Positions 44,551-55,323 of a stretch of DNA of 64,000 nucleotides are shown in pieces. The stretch is taken from positions 105,161,501 through 105,225,500 of the forward strand of contig NC_092334.1 of the NCBI RefSeq assembly GCF_046630445.1, given 5' to 3'. The stretch's first letter is position 1. Each line of letters starts with the position of its first letter. The position numbers and the translations under genes were made by a program. The notes beneath the pieces were generated by a model that worked only from the letters and a program-made list of their open reading frames with translations, made no database searches and had not been told where the DNA came from. The stretch comes from Rutidosis leptorrhynchoides. Lineage: Eukaryota; Streptophyta; Magnoliopsida; Asterales; Asteraceae.

Positions 44551-47247
44551 ACTGCATATTCAAATACAGCTTACCTTGAAAATGGTTCATCCAATAGACC
44601 ACCCAAATTTGATGAAGATGAGTATGAAACTTGGAAGGCAAGGTTCATGCTTAACCTGAAGTCTATTGACCAACTCATGCCTGGTATTGCCACAGATGGT
44701 CCGTTTATCCCAACTGAGACTATTGATAGTATTCCAGCTACTATTGACACTCCTGCCATTCCTGGCAGAGAGGTTGTTCTCACTCCAGCTAAATGGGATG
44801 CTGAGGACAAACGTCGTGTTGGACTTGACCCTAAGATCAGAACTCTGTTAGCTATAACATTACCTAACCACCTGTTCAAACTGATTAAGGGAAAACTGAA
44901 TGCTAAGCTTATGTTCGACTATCAAGATGTAACTTATGAAGGCATGGATGATGTTAGGCAGAACAAGATTATTGCTTTGAAAAGAGAGTATAAAATGTTC
45001 TTTGCCTTTAAAAATGAGACCCTTAAGCAAACCTTCATTAGGTTTAACTCCTTAGTTGCTGACCTGCTTACTTTGAAAATCACATATACTGATTTTGAAC
45101 AAGTAAACAAATTTATTGACTCACCGTCTGCTAAATGGAAACCTATGACTGACCCTCTAAAAACCACCCAGACTTTAAAGAACTTTAACATGTCTTCTCT
45201 CTATGGTACACTTTGGAACCATGAGAAGGCAGAAGCTAAACTTGAACTAAACTTAAAAGAAAACTTTAAGTCTGCCCCCACCACTTCAAAATCTTCTAAA
45301 ACAGATGATACTGCTCTTATTGCTGCTGCTAAAAGAAAGCTCAAAAGGCTTTACTGGTTCAAAAGTTAACAGCAGAAGAAGAGTCAGCTGAAGATGATGT
45401 GGAGAGTGGTACTGGGTCTGAAGAGAGCAGTGATGATGAAAATGATATGGAAGGGTTTGCTGAAGGTATGGCTTTGCTGGCTAGGCAGTTTAAAAAGTTC
45501 AATTGTAATAGAACCAGCAAGTCATACAAAGGGAGTAAGAAGCCGAGTGCTAGGTATAATAGCAAATCAGTCAAAGGTCCTAAATCTGAGTGTTACAATT
45601 GTGGGAAGGTTGGACATTTTGCTGCTGAATGCATGTCCAGGAAACCTTCAATCTCACATACTAACTCTTTCTTAAAAGCTGATAAGTACAAGAACAAGTA
45701 CAAAGCTATGAAAGCTCAGATGAAGGAGAGTGCAAAGACTGATAAGAAGGGAAAGAAGCCAGAAAAGGTTCTAGTTTCCGAGCATCATGACTGGGATGAA
45801 ACCAACTCTTCTTCATCTTCTGACAGTAATACTGATGATGATGATGCTGGTTATACTTCTGGTAAAAAGCTATGTTTGATGGTCAAGGAGGTCGAGGAGT
45901 TTGATGAGGATGATAATGGTAGTACATTTGTGTCTGATATGAGGGAAGCTGACCTGAAAAAGGATTCATCTCAATGGAAAACTGAAATGCTGTATAAGGT
46001 TAATAATTTTCGAACTTATACTGATGATGCAAAAGCGGAAATGTTTGACTACCTAAGAGTTGATCTATGTAGAGGCAGTAAACGTGAAGAAGTTTTGAAA
46101 AAATGATAACAAATCTTTAAATGATAAACTTAAAAGCAAAACTGATGAAATTAAAATCTTGAAGGATGAAATTTCAAAATTTGAAAAACAAAATTTTGCT
46201 CTAAAGTCCCTTCACGTTGAGGCAGCAGATGTTAAGAACCAGCTAAATGACCTCAAAAAGGTTGTTGCTTCATGGTGTACATCCGCTCAGCGCACAGCTA
46301 ATTGTGTAAATGAGCAGATGCCTGCCCAAGTTGAAGCCTTCTTTGCTGGTGACTATGCTGCTGCTGCTGCTCTTGCAGAAGTTACTTTTATGGACCCCAT
46401 TCTTGAAACTGATCCTGAAGCTGTCTTGCCAAATACTTTTGCTAAGATAGTTAAGGGTAAAAAGGTCTTAACAAATAAGTTTGTCAGACCTACAGAGACC
46501 CCACCACTGTCCATGAAAGAAATTTTGTAGAATGAAGTAAAATCCAAGGAAACCAGTACTTCAATTGATGAAACTACTGATCCCTCAAGCATTTACTATA
46601 TGACTCTAAAAGAAAGAAGCATTAAAAGGGAAATCACTGAAAACAATCAAAGAAAGTCGAAATCAATTGATTCCCCTTCGTGTTTAAATTCCACCAATGC
46701 TGAGCCAGCTGATGAAAATTGTACTGGTCAACCAGTAGCTGCTGACAAGCCAGCAAAACACAATAATGGCAAGTCAAAGGCAGCAATCAAGATTCATACT
46801 AGTCGACCGGTATCAGCTGACGGGTCAGTAACTTCCCGCACTGGCTCGTCGAATAACAAAGGTAAAGCAGTATATCATGATTATGGTACTGGTTCTAAGA
46901 AAAAAGATGCTCTTAAGGGAAAAGCTAAAGTGGACCAAATTGTGGAATCATGTGCTGGGTCATCTATCACTGAGATAATGACTGTCAAGCTTGACTAGCT
47001 CATAGCTGCCATATCTGAAAGCAGACCTGATCTTACTGCCCCCGTTTACTCAGTATATGACCAGTCACCGATACCAAATGTGAGAAAATGCTACAAGTGT
47101 GGCAGCAAGTTTCACTTAGCTAACCGTTGTACTCTAACCCTAACCTCATATGCTGCTGCCTCTTCAAGCAAACCAGCAGACAGGAAGAGATCATCAAAGA
47201 TGACCCTTCCAGAACCCATCCTTGGATGGGTTCCCAAAAAGAACTAA
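44551..47247 (+). pseudogene. Copia 2 gag
   Basis: ATG at 44551. The first open part (to 45369) is a UBN2-type capsid: KFDEDEYETWKARF, LNHLF-like ITLPNHLFKLI, ALKREYKMF and FIRFNSLVADL. After a frame shift near 45340 come an acidic stretch, a CCHC knuckle CYNCGKVGHFAAEC (about 45589-45630) and a coiled coil. A second shift lies near 46105, then nonsense codons at 46528-46530 and 46996-46998. In the same frame a second CCHC knuckle (CYKCGSKFHLANRC, 47089-47130) precedes the terminal WVPKKN and TAA. It encodes the particle shell and RNA-binding protein. Confidence 0.88.
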
Positions 47248-47374
47248 TCTCTTAGCTACTGTGCAGGGCATTCAAAACACGCAAATCTGGTATCTCGATA
47301 GTGGATGTTCGAGACATATGACCGGAAGTAAGTCCTTGCTAATGGACCATCAAGAAAAGGATGGTCCAGTTAGG
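47222..47374 (+). pseudogene. Copia 2 protease, N-terminal fragment
   Basis: WYLDSGCSRHMTG with the catalytic DSG, then about 20 residues before the frame runs into Gypsy LTR sequence. It overlaps the gag end in the +1 frame. Just upstream lies CTACTGTGCAG|GG (AG 47265-47266), which resembles a 3' splice site as at Copia 1. Confidence 0.85.
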
Positions 47375-48728
47375 AAACCCTATGGATCCATATCTAAGAT
47401 TCGCGTTCACGGTTAGGAAACAAATGATTAAACGTTACCGAGCTAAGGGGAATCTTTGTGCCGTTATATCACCCACACATATGTAAAGTTTAAGTACTCA
47501 CGTCTAGTATGTAAAACGTAAAAAGCGCATGTATTCTCAGTCCCAAAAATAGTAAAAAGTAATAAGGGATGCTATAACTCACAGTGAATAAGCAGTAAAA
47601 GTCGATATGAAACGTATGCAGGTAGTAAGTCGGTCCGAAAGGTCGTCAATCTAAGTAAAAGGTCACTAGGTCAGTATGTTGTCCCCATAAGTTTAAATGC
47701 ATGAATTAAGTTTAAGTGTCATCATCAACATCATCATTATCATCATCATTCATCAAAACTAAGGTAAGTTTAACAAGAATAGAGATCGAAACAAAAGGCT
47801 GACTTCGGACAGCTGTTACGACCTGTATACAAATTGAAAAGACGCGTAGTCAGTGGCTATGGATTCGTATGTGAGTCCTCTAACCTTCAACCAATTTTCA
47901 GAACCTAACTCGTCTTCGTTTGACCGTGGCGACGGTTTAAGTGTGAGTAGGTCAGAAATTTCAGCACAACATTACAAAGGCATAGTGACTTTCGGAAGGC
48001 TATAAATCCTAAACCGTATATCAGATTAAGTCGAGGCCTAAATGAAAAGTCATATACTCGAAACGAACTATCTGAAAATAAATTTTCCAGAACTCCAAGA
48101 GTCTGATCAGACCCCGAAAAACAGCAAACAAGTGCTCCGGTGGGGTTCTTGGTGCTTGATGCTCATCACGGTTCTCATCATTGATGCGTGTAAGCTTTAA
48201 GTGTACAACTCATTGATGTGTTAGCATCACTTTGACCAAGATTCAACCATCAACACACAATATGTTAAGACCAAGTAAGAATACAACTCACTTAAGAGTT
48301 CTAGAAGGATGATGAACCAAGGTTACATCATATTCTTAGTCTTAACACAAATACAAGTTCTATTTACAACTAAAGCTACAAACTTTCCATCAATCAAACA
48401 AGTATGAACATAATATAATCAAACAAAGTAATGGAACCCTAAGCTAGAGAGCTTGGATCCTTTTCACACAAGTTATAAGATTACAAAGCTAAAAAGCTTG
48501 AATCTTTGGTGTTCTTGAAGATCTTGAAGCATAAAGCTTAGATCTTCAAGATACATGAAGATCATAAACACAAGTTTTGACCTTTATAACAAAATAATGA
48601 GATCATAAGTTAGAAAACCCAGATCCTACAAAAGAAATGAAGATTCAAAGCTAGAAAGCTTGAATCTTGGTTGTTCATGAAGATCCTTGAAGCATGAAGC
48701 TTGATCTTCAAGTTACATGAAGATTACA
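47375..48728 (-). repeat. 3' LTR of Gypsy 1, truncated
   Basis: 1354 bp corresponding to 53239-54591, from AAACCCTATGG to GATTACA. The U5 part (matching 52629-53238) is missing where Copia 2 joins. Contains a CATCATCAACATCATCAT microsatellite near 47720. Confidence 0.87.
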
Positions 48729-49520
48729 AATACAAGTTTGATTTTCATTTGGCTTTTGTGCGAACGTAACAATTTCTCCTTGAAGTCTCACGGCTTTAGA
48801 TGCCGGAAAGAATCTTTTAATAAATATCTCAACTAAGACATCCCATGTGTCAATCGCTCCTTCGGGTAACGATTCTAGCCAATCTTTGACTTCTCCCTCT
48901 AAAGTCCAGGGAAACAACATGAGATAGATCTGTTCATCCTCAACTTCTCTGATTTTGAATAGAGTACAGATCCTATTAAAGGTTCGAAGATGTTCGTTTG
49001 GATCTTCTTTTGGCGTACCACTATATTGGCATTGATTAGTTACCATGTGTAGGATTTGTCCTTTGATTTCGTAATCTGGCGCATTAATATCTGGTTTAAT
49101 AATGGCGTGACCTTGGCCCGTGCGTGTGGCTCTCATTCGATCTTCCATACTTAGAGGTTCCGTTATTTCCATATTTGAAATTGTTGAATCCGAATCACTA
49201 GAAGATTCTGATTTAACGGTTTGTGGTTCAGGAGGAATGATTAGTGGTTCAGGATCTTGGAATTGTCCTGGAATATCCTCCGGGTTCTCAATTGTGAAGT
49301 CGGGTTCAAAAAATGGATTATCGGAAATTTGAATTGGAGTACTTGTTCGACTAGATGATGATTCTAAAGAAAAATCAACAGCAACAGGTGCACCCCAAGG
49401 CGATGAACTCGGTTGGATAAACCCTCGGTCTAGCAATTCCTGTAGTTGACTCTGCAACTCTTGCAGTTCAGAAGGTGCAAGTCGATAAGGTGCGCGAGCT
49501 ACAGGTGCAGCTCCTGGCAC
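48708..49520 (-). pseudogene. In-frame chimera: Gypsy 1 RT linker plus Gypsy 2 gag fragment
   Basis: On the minus strand the frame reads the protease-RT linker of Tekay elements ([18 protein letters not shown], then SSSPWGAPV) and passes without a stop, at about 49386, into a Gypsy 2 gag piece ([11 protein letters not shown] to QKPNE) that includes the capsid motif [16 protein letters not shown]. It then runs into the 3' LTR and ends. The junction lies at a shared TGTTGCTGTTGAT-like sequence. In the source gag (62309-63346) the piece continues as TLYEAWTRFEKLL; here it is replaced by LTR. The fusion is unlikely to be functional, but the open frame argues for a recent origin. Confidence 0.85.
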
Positions 49521-50069
49521 TAGGTCGATCTAAAACTCTACTGATCTCGGCAGCGGTAATCCAGGCAACTCCTCTGGAAAGACGTCGGAAAATTCGTTCA
49601 CAATTCGCACATCATCCACGCTTTTCTCTTCAACTTCTAGCTTCTTCACATGTGCCAGAATAGCAAAATGCCCCTTCTTCATAACCTTTTGTGCCTTCAA
49701 GCAACTAATAAGGTTCAGCTTCGGGCTACATCTATCTCCATAAACTATCAGTGGCTCACCATCTTCGTGAGGTATACAAAGAATCTTCTCACCACAGATA
49801 ACTTCGGCTCTTACCTTGGACAACCAGTCCATACCGACTATCACATCAAAAATTCCCAACTTGATAGGTATTAGATCAATCTCAAAATCCACTCCGGCTA
49901 GGTTGATAATACCTCCTCGGCCAATTTGGTCAAATTTCTCATGTTTTCCATTGGCTACCTCAATAAACATACTCTCCTCCAAAGGTACTAATGACCAATC
50001 TATCTTAGAGCAAAAGTGTCTACATACATAACTCCTATCGGCACCAGTATCAAACAGAACAGAAGCTAA
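49521..50069 (-). pseudogene. Gypsy 1 protease
   Basis: After a TAA at 50070-50072 the frame goes on with SVLFDTGADRSYV, where DTGAD is the intact catalytic motif of a Ty3-type aspartic protease. FDVIVGMDWLSK, the GMDWL block typical of chromovirus proteases, follows, then FSDVFPEELPGLPP-type linker sequence. A TAG at 49530-49532 separates it from the RT linker. It would cleave the gag-pol precursor in virus-like particles. Only nonsense changes are seen in this portion. Confidence 0.9.
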
Positions 50070-51156
50070 TTAGTTATTGATAGTGAATGTACCTGTAACC
50101 AAGTCAGGATTCTCGCGGGCATCTCTTGCATTCATGTTGAAGGCTCTTCCACGTGCTGGCCCACCATCCTTCTTCTTGTTGGGACATTCATTCCTGAAGT
50201 GGCCCTGTTGTCCGCACTCATAGCACTTCCTTGGTCCATTTGGGTTTGTCCTCACAACTGGGGCGATGCTCTTACAATCTCTGCCGATGTGTCCAATCCT
50301 TTTGCACTTCTCACACACTACGTTGCATTGTCCGGTATGATGCTTGTAGCATCTCTTACACTGAGGAAGGGTACCTTTGTAGTTAGGGTTTGAGCTAGGG
50401 TTTGGGTACCCTTGTTTCCGCCCCACTTACGTTTCCCATTACTAGTTCCCAATTCTGATTTCGCCTTCTCTGGCTCTTGGCGGGTAATTTGATTCATCAG
50501 GGTGTGCGCCATGCGCATAGCTTCCGGGACATTTGCTGGTTTCGATGAAGTGACATTTTCTTGAATGTACTTGGGGAGTCCCCACAGGTACCTCTCCATC
50601 CGCTTATACTCCGGAGTAACCATTGTGGGGCACATCAGGGCTAACTCCAAGTACCTTCGGTTATAGCCATCAAGGTCAGTTCCTACAACTTTCAGTTCCC
50701 AAAACTCCGCTTCCATTTTCTGAATTTCGGTTTTGGGGCAGTACTCCTCGATCATGGCACTCTTAAACTCTTCCCATGGTGTAGCATAAGCTTCGTCAAT
50801 TCCTCGCGCCTGGGCGAGCGTATTTCACCAAGTAAAAGGCTATCCGACAAAGTGCAGGATGCGAACTTAGTCTTATTCCCCTCGGAGCAGTTACTCACAT
50901 GGAACACAGATTCCAACTTCTCAAACCATCTCTTCAGTCCAACTGGCCCTTCTGTTCCACTGAAATTGTGGAGCTTGCAGCTCTGGAACTCCTTGTAAGT
51001 ACACCCGTTCTGAACAGCTGGGTTAGGTGGTGGAGCTGGAGCAGGGTTGGCATTCGCTATAGCCGCGGCTACTCGAGTAGCTATCATCTCCTCGATCTGA
51101 GCTGTGGTGGGGATTTCTCTCGGACCTCTTCCGTTAGCCATCGATCTTCCAAGCAA
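50070..51156 (-). pseudogene. Gypsy 1 gag with CCHC zinc knuckles
   Basis: Starts near 51156 with PREIPTTAQIEEMIATRVA and a Pro/Ala stretch (APAPPPNP), then CTYKEFQSCKLHNFSGTEGPVGLKRWFEKLESVF, the Tekay-type capsid start (quoted in parts: YKEFQSCKLHNFSGTEG, LKRWFEKLESVF). A frame change lies near 50752 and another near 50400. The nucleocapsid end has two canonical knuckles, CEKCKRIGHIGRDC and CYECGQQGHFRNEC, and a divergent third, CKRCYKHHTGQC. It ends at the TAA before protease, so readthrough or an earlier sense codon there is implied. Confidence 0.9.
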
Positions 51157-51428
51157 AAGTTTCGACTTAAGTCAAAATCCGGTAATCGGTAACGTCATAT
51201 CATAAGGTAAATAGTACGGAAACAACACAACACATGAAAACTAAGCATGGCAATAAGCAGCAGGTAGCACAAAAACCAACATGTAATAAAACGCCGTACA
51301 ACAATTAAGCAACAGTAATTCCATTCATAATAAGAAAGTTACGTATAATGGCATGAGGTTCGTACATTACATTAATGAAAAACAGGAAACTACAAACGGA
51401 ATACATAAGGAAATCTAATACAATAGTC
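51157..51428 (-). other. Gypsy 1 leader between pre-gag ORFs and gag
   Basis: Non-coding. Confidence 0.6.
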
Positions 51429-51689
51429 CTAGGGCGAAGGTGGGTAAATGATGTCCATCAGGTGGGACATCTGATCCTCGAGCTCAGTTGCCTGAGCACG
51501 GAGGGCATGCACTTCCCTCATCAGTTCCTCGACGACGGGGGATGCTGGTGGGGCAGGTGGTGCAGATGGTGCAGATGGTCCAGATGATGCAGATGTAGAT
51601 GGTACAGTGCGGGCAGTCTTACGCACGAATGGATCGGCAGGATACAGTACGACCCACTTATGGGCTGTAACCCTAACCAACTGTTCCAT
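51429..51689 (-). CDS. Gypsy 1 pre-gag ORF, C-terminal part with coiled coil
   Basis: 86 codons with ATG. A Ser/Pro/Ala-rich stretch (SGPSAPSAPPAPPASP) is followed by a heptad-like helix (VVEELMREVHALRAQATELE) to the end. It overlaps the preceding ORF by 17 bases in another frame, so the two are probably one reading frame split by a shift. Helix position and sequence style recall the lone ORF of the LARD-like element (13749-14150). Confidence 0.55.
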   Translation of the reverse strand: MEQLVRVTAHKWVVLYPADPFVRKTARTVPSTSASSGPSAPSAPPAPPASPVVEELMREVHALRAQATELEDQMSHLMDIIYPPSP

Positions 51690-52320
51690 GTGCGTCCACG
51701 AACGGTCTTCCTCCGTTAACCCCTAGAATAACAGTACCATCGAAATGATACCGCTTCTTCAGCGGGGTAGAGGGCGGTTGCACAGGCTCCTCCTCAGGGT
51801 CCTCCTCAGAATCCTCCCCGGGATCCTCCTCGCTGGAGTAGTCGGATGATGATCCGTCCGAATTGTCGGAAGGTAATGCAGGATTGTCGCGGGCGGGAGA
51901 AAGCATTTGGTCGGTGGTCATAAGTCGATGTCTGCCTGGTGGAATCGGTACAATACGTCCATCAGCGGTGCGTCTAGCCCAATGTCCATGCTCGTTACGG
52001 AAAGGACCATCTCCATTTCCCCCAGGGATTACAGTACCACCGGAATGGTGTTGTGGCTCCGGGAGTCTAGGGCTGGGTGGTGCTGGAATTATCTCGGGAT
52101 CCTCATCTCCGTATGAGACATCCATCAGGTCAAGCATGAGTCCACTATCTCCAAAAGGCGAATCGCCAGAGTCGTCGAAGGGTAGTGGTGAGTCAGCAAC
52201 AATAGTAGGCAAGGTAGCAGACGCATCTGAGTCACTCTCAAAGTCAAAGGTCATGGGCAGCATGTCTGACATTTGAACAAGGAAAAATAACTTTTTCCAT
52301 GTCAGTAAGACATATAGCAA
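51673..52320 (-). CDS. Gypsy 1 pre-gag ORF, N-terminal part
   Basis: 215 codons about 300 nt after the primer-binding site. It is acidic and Pro/Ser-rich (DFESDSDAS, EEDPGEDSEEDPEEEP) and holds an internal duplication: GGTVIPGGNGDGPFRNEHGHW recurs as DGTVILGVNGGRPFVDAHG. The likely start is an internal Met (MSDMLPMTF). It is not gag, protease or any other standard retrotransposon domain. Its position before gag, its size and its open frame in an otherwise decayed element suggest that it belongs to the element. Function unknown. Confidence 0.6.
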   Translation of the reverse strand: MLYVLLTWKKLFFLVQMSDMLPMTFDFESDSDASATLPTIVADSPLPFDDSGDSPFGDSGLMLDLMDVSYGDEDPEIIPAPPSPRLPEPQHHSGGTVIPGGNGDGPFRNEHGHWARRTADGRIVPIPPGRHRLMTTDQMLSPARDNPALPSDNSDGSSSDYSSEEDPGEDSEEDPEEEPVQPPSTPLKKRYHFDGTVILGVNGGRPFVDAHGTVG

Positions 52321-52614
52321 GCACGTAATCAGGCACTACAACATCCTAGCAGTACATAGCATGGCAATTGTAACAGTATTAAACAAAAGTAACATGCAAT
52401 CAAAGGCAGACAGTAGCATGTGGTAACGAGGATAAGAAATTGCATACAGCAAGTTCACATAGCAGTAAAGGTAAGCAGTAGCATGCAGCAAGATCATACG
52501 TCAGTATAAGTAAGTAGTAGCAAGTAAACGAGCAAGTTGTAGATTAGTCCTATTAGTGAATCCTACTCGGTCTGGTCTAGACTCACTAATGCAACCTAAT
52601 TCCCTACAATCAAT

Positions 52615-52626
52615 GCTCTAATACCA
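52615..52626 (-). promoter_or_regulatory. Primer-binding site of Gypsy 1 (tRNA-iMet type, one variant base)
   Basis: The minus strand reads TGGTATTAGAGC, two bases inside the 5' LTR. Confidence 0.9.
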
Positions 52627-52628
52627 AA

Positions 52629-54591
52629 TGTGACGCCCCATACAAAACCATCGTGTACGGTTCATCAACAACAGGATCATTACAAGGTCAAACACTATAT
52701 GCTGTTTGAAAACCAGTTTTGCATTCATAAAAAGATAGCATTTTACAAAAGATAATGTGCTTCCGATGAATAGAAGCGTTAACATAAGTACGTGACCTAA
52801 AGGTCGTTACAAAGCCATTGTTTGAAAATAACGTAAGTTACGAATGCAAAAGAAAAGTTCCATGATTGAGACATCTCTAAGTAATACAGTGGAAATCTTA
52901 CACAGTAGGTCCATAACAGCAAGTCTATAACACCAAGACAACAATTCTAACAGCAGAAGCAACATCGTCTAAGCACCTGAGAAATACACGCTTAAAAGTT
53001 AACACGAATGTTGGTGAGCTATAGTTTATAATCAGTAAAGTAATGTAGACCACGAGATTTCAGTGCTTCAATCAGCAGTTTAAATCAGTATGAAAAGTAT
53101 ATGCTTAACCGTGGGCACCCAGTAACTAGACTTAACGTATGTATATCACCCCCTAAAAGTGCACTTGGCGAGTGCGTTTGTTCTCAAAGTATTAAACACC
53201 AGCTGTCTGCTAGCGCGAGTAGCCCGAGTGGGATTGTCAAACCCTATGGATCCATATCTAAGATTCGCGTTCACGATTAGGAAACCAATGATTAAACGTT
53301 ATTGAGGTAAGGGGATCTTTGTGCCGTTATATCACTCACACATATATAAAGTTTAAGTACTCGTGTCTAGTATATAAAACATAAAAAGCGCATGTATTCT
53401 CAGTCCCAAAAATAGTAAAAAGTAATAAGGGATGCTATAACTCACAGTGAATAAGCAATAAAAGTCTATATGAAACGTATGCAGGTAGTAAGTCGGTCTG
53501 AAAGGTCGTCAACCTAATTCAAAGATCACTAGGTCAGTATGTTGTCCCCATAAGTTTAAATGCAAGAATTAAGTTTAAGTGTCATCATCAACATCATCAT
53601 TATCATCATCATTCATCAAAACTAAGGTAAGTTTAACAAGAATAGAGATCGAAACAAAAGGCTGACTTTGAACAGATGTTACGACCTCTATACAAATCGA
53701 AATGACACGTAGTCAGTGGCCATGGCTCCGTATGTGAGTCCTCTAACCGTAGACCAATTTTCAGAACCTAACTCGTCTTATTTTGACTGTGACGATGGTT
53801 TAAGTGCGAGTAGGTCAGAAATTTCAGCACAACGTTACAAAGGCATAGTGACTTTCGGAAGGCTATAAATCATAAACCGTATATCGGATTAAGTCGAGGC
53901 CTAAACGAAAAGTCATCTAATCGAAACGAAATATCAGAAAATCAATTTTCCATAAGTCCAGGAGTCTGATAAGACCCATAAAAACAGTAAACAAGTGCTC
54001 CGGTGGGTTTCTTGGTGCTTGATGCTCATCACGGTTCTCATCCTTGATGCGTGTAAGCTTCAAGTGTACAGCTCATTGATGTATTAGCATCACTTTGACC
54101 AAGATTCAACCATCAACACATAATATATTAAGACCAAGTAAGAATACAACTCACTTAAGAGTTCTAGAAGGATGATGAACCAATGTTACATCATATTCTT
54201 AGTCTTAACACAAATACAAGTTCTATTTACAACTAAAGCTACAAACTTTCCATCAATCAAACAAGTATGAACATAATTTAATCAAACAAAGTAATGGACC
54301 CCTAAGCTAGAGAGCTTGGATCCTTTTCACACAAGTTATAAGATTATAAAGCTAGAAAGCTTGAATCTTTGGTGTTCTTGAAGATCTTGAAGCATAAAGC
54401 TTAGATCTTCAAGATACATGAAGATCATAAACACAAGTTTTGACCTTTATAACAAAATAATGAGATCATAAGTTAGAAAACCTAGATCCAACAAAATAAA
54501 TGAAGATTCAAAGCTAGAAAGCTTGAATCTTGGTTGTTCTTGAAGATCCTTGAAGCATGAAGCTAGATCTTCAAGTTACATGAAGATTACA
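52629..54591 (-). repeat. 5' LTR of Gypsy 1
   Basis: On the plus strand it begins TGTGACGCCCC and ends GATTACA; 1963 bp. The outer end abuts, after about 13 bases, gag of Gypsy 2, so the element originally inserted into a Gypsy 2 gag gene. A CATCATCAACATCATCAT tract lies near 53583. Confidence 0.85.
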
Positions 54592-54605
54592 AACACAAGT
54601 TTGAT

Positions 54606-55323
54606 TTTCATTTGGCTTTTGTGCGAACGTAACAATTTCTCCTTGAAGTCTCACGGCTTTAGATGCCGGAAAGAATCTTTTAATAAATATCTCAACTAAG
54701 ACATCCCATGTGTCAATCGCTCCTTCGGGTAACGATTCTAGCCAATCTTTGACTTCTCCCTCTAAAGTCCAGGGAAACAACATGAGATAGATCTGTTCAT
54801 CCTCAACTTCTCTGATTTTGAATAGAGTACAGATCCTATTAAAGGTTCGAAGATGTTCGTTTGGATCTTCTTTTGGCGTACCACTATATTGGCATTGATT
54901 AGTTACCATGTGTAGGATTTGTTCTTTGATTTCGTAATCTGGCGCATTAATATCTGGTTTAATAATGGCGTGACCTTGGCCCGTGCGTGTGGCTCTCATT
55001 CGATCTTCCATACTTAGAGGTTCCGTTATTTCCATATTTGAAATTGTTGAATCCGAATCACTAGAAGATTCTGATTTAACGGTTTGTGGTTCAGGAGGAA
55101 TGATTAGTGGTTCAGGATCTTGGAATTGTCCTGGAATATCCTCCGGGTTCTCAATTGTGAAGTCGGGTTCAAAAAATGGATTATCGGAAATTTGAATTGG
55201 AGTACTTGTTCGACTAGATGATGATTCTAAAGAAAAATCAACAGCAACAATATTAGCTAGATGTCTTGATCTGGTTACAGGAGGTGAACGTATGAAAGGT
55301 GGTGAACGTTTGGCTCGGTGCAT
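54606..55323 (-). pseudogene. Gypsy 2 unit A gag, N-terminal part
   Basis: ATG at 55323 and the SPPFIRSPPVTRSRHLANI start shared with unit B. A Ser/Asp-rich segment, then the retrotransposon capsid domain ([46 protein letters not shown]) follow. It is cut after QKPNE by the Gypsy 1 LTR, so the end of capsid and the zinc knuckle are lost. The 640 bp before the cut are the source, or the twin, of the fragment at 48743-49385. Confidence 0.88.

Larger units (their letters stand above)
43541..47374 (+). mobile_element. Copia element 2, truncated in protease
   Basis: 5' LTR, primer site, gag and the first third of protease are in order on the plus strand. At about 47375 the sequence changes abruptly into the Gypsy 1 LTR, and no integrase, RT or 3' LTR follows. 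The gag type (UBN2 capsid, two CCHC knuckles, WVPKKN end) matches that of Copia 1 closely enough to call a related lineage, although the LTRs differ in length and sequence. Gag has two frame shifts and two nonsense codons. Confidence 0.88.
47375..54591 (-). mobile_element. Gypsy element 1 (Tekay/Del-like chromovirus type), chimeric
   Basis: On the minus strand: 5' LTR, primer site, two pre-gag ORFs, gag with CCHC knuckles, protease, the linker at the start of RT, then a 640-bp piece of gag from Gypsy family 2, then a 3' LTR lacking its last 610 bp. RT, RNase H, integrase and polypurine tract are absent. The two LTR parts differ by about 6% overall while the captured gag piece differs from its neighbour copy at a single base. 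Confidence 0.85.

Noticed and set aside
51673-52320. Host gene candidate
   Set aside because: It lies between primer site and gag on the element strand, so it is treated as part of Gypsy 1.
47375-55246. Simple tandem duplication of a 5.86-kb block explaining the two LTR-gag junctions
   Set aside because: The LTR parts differ by about 6% but the gag parts by one base; a single duplication would give equal divergence.
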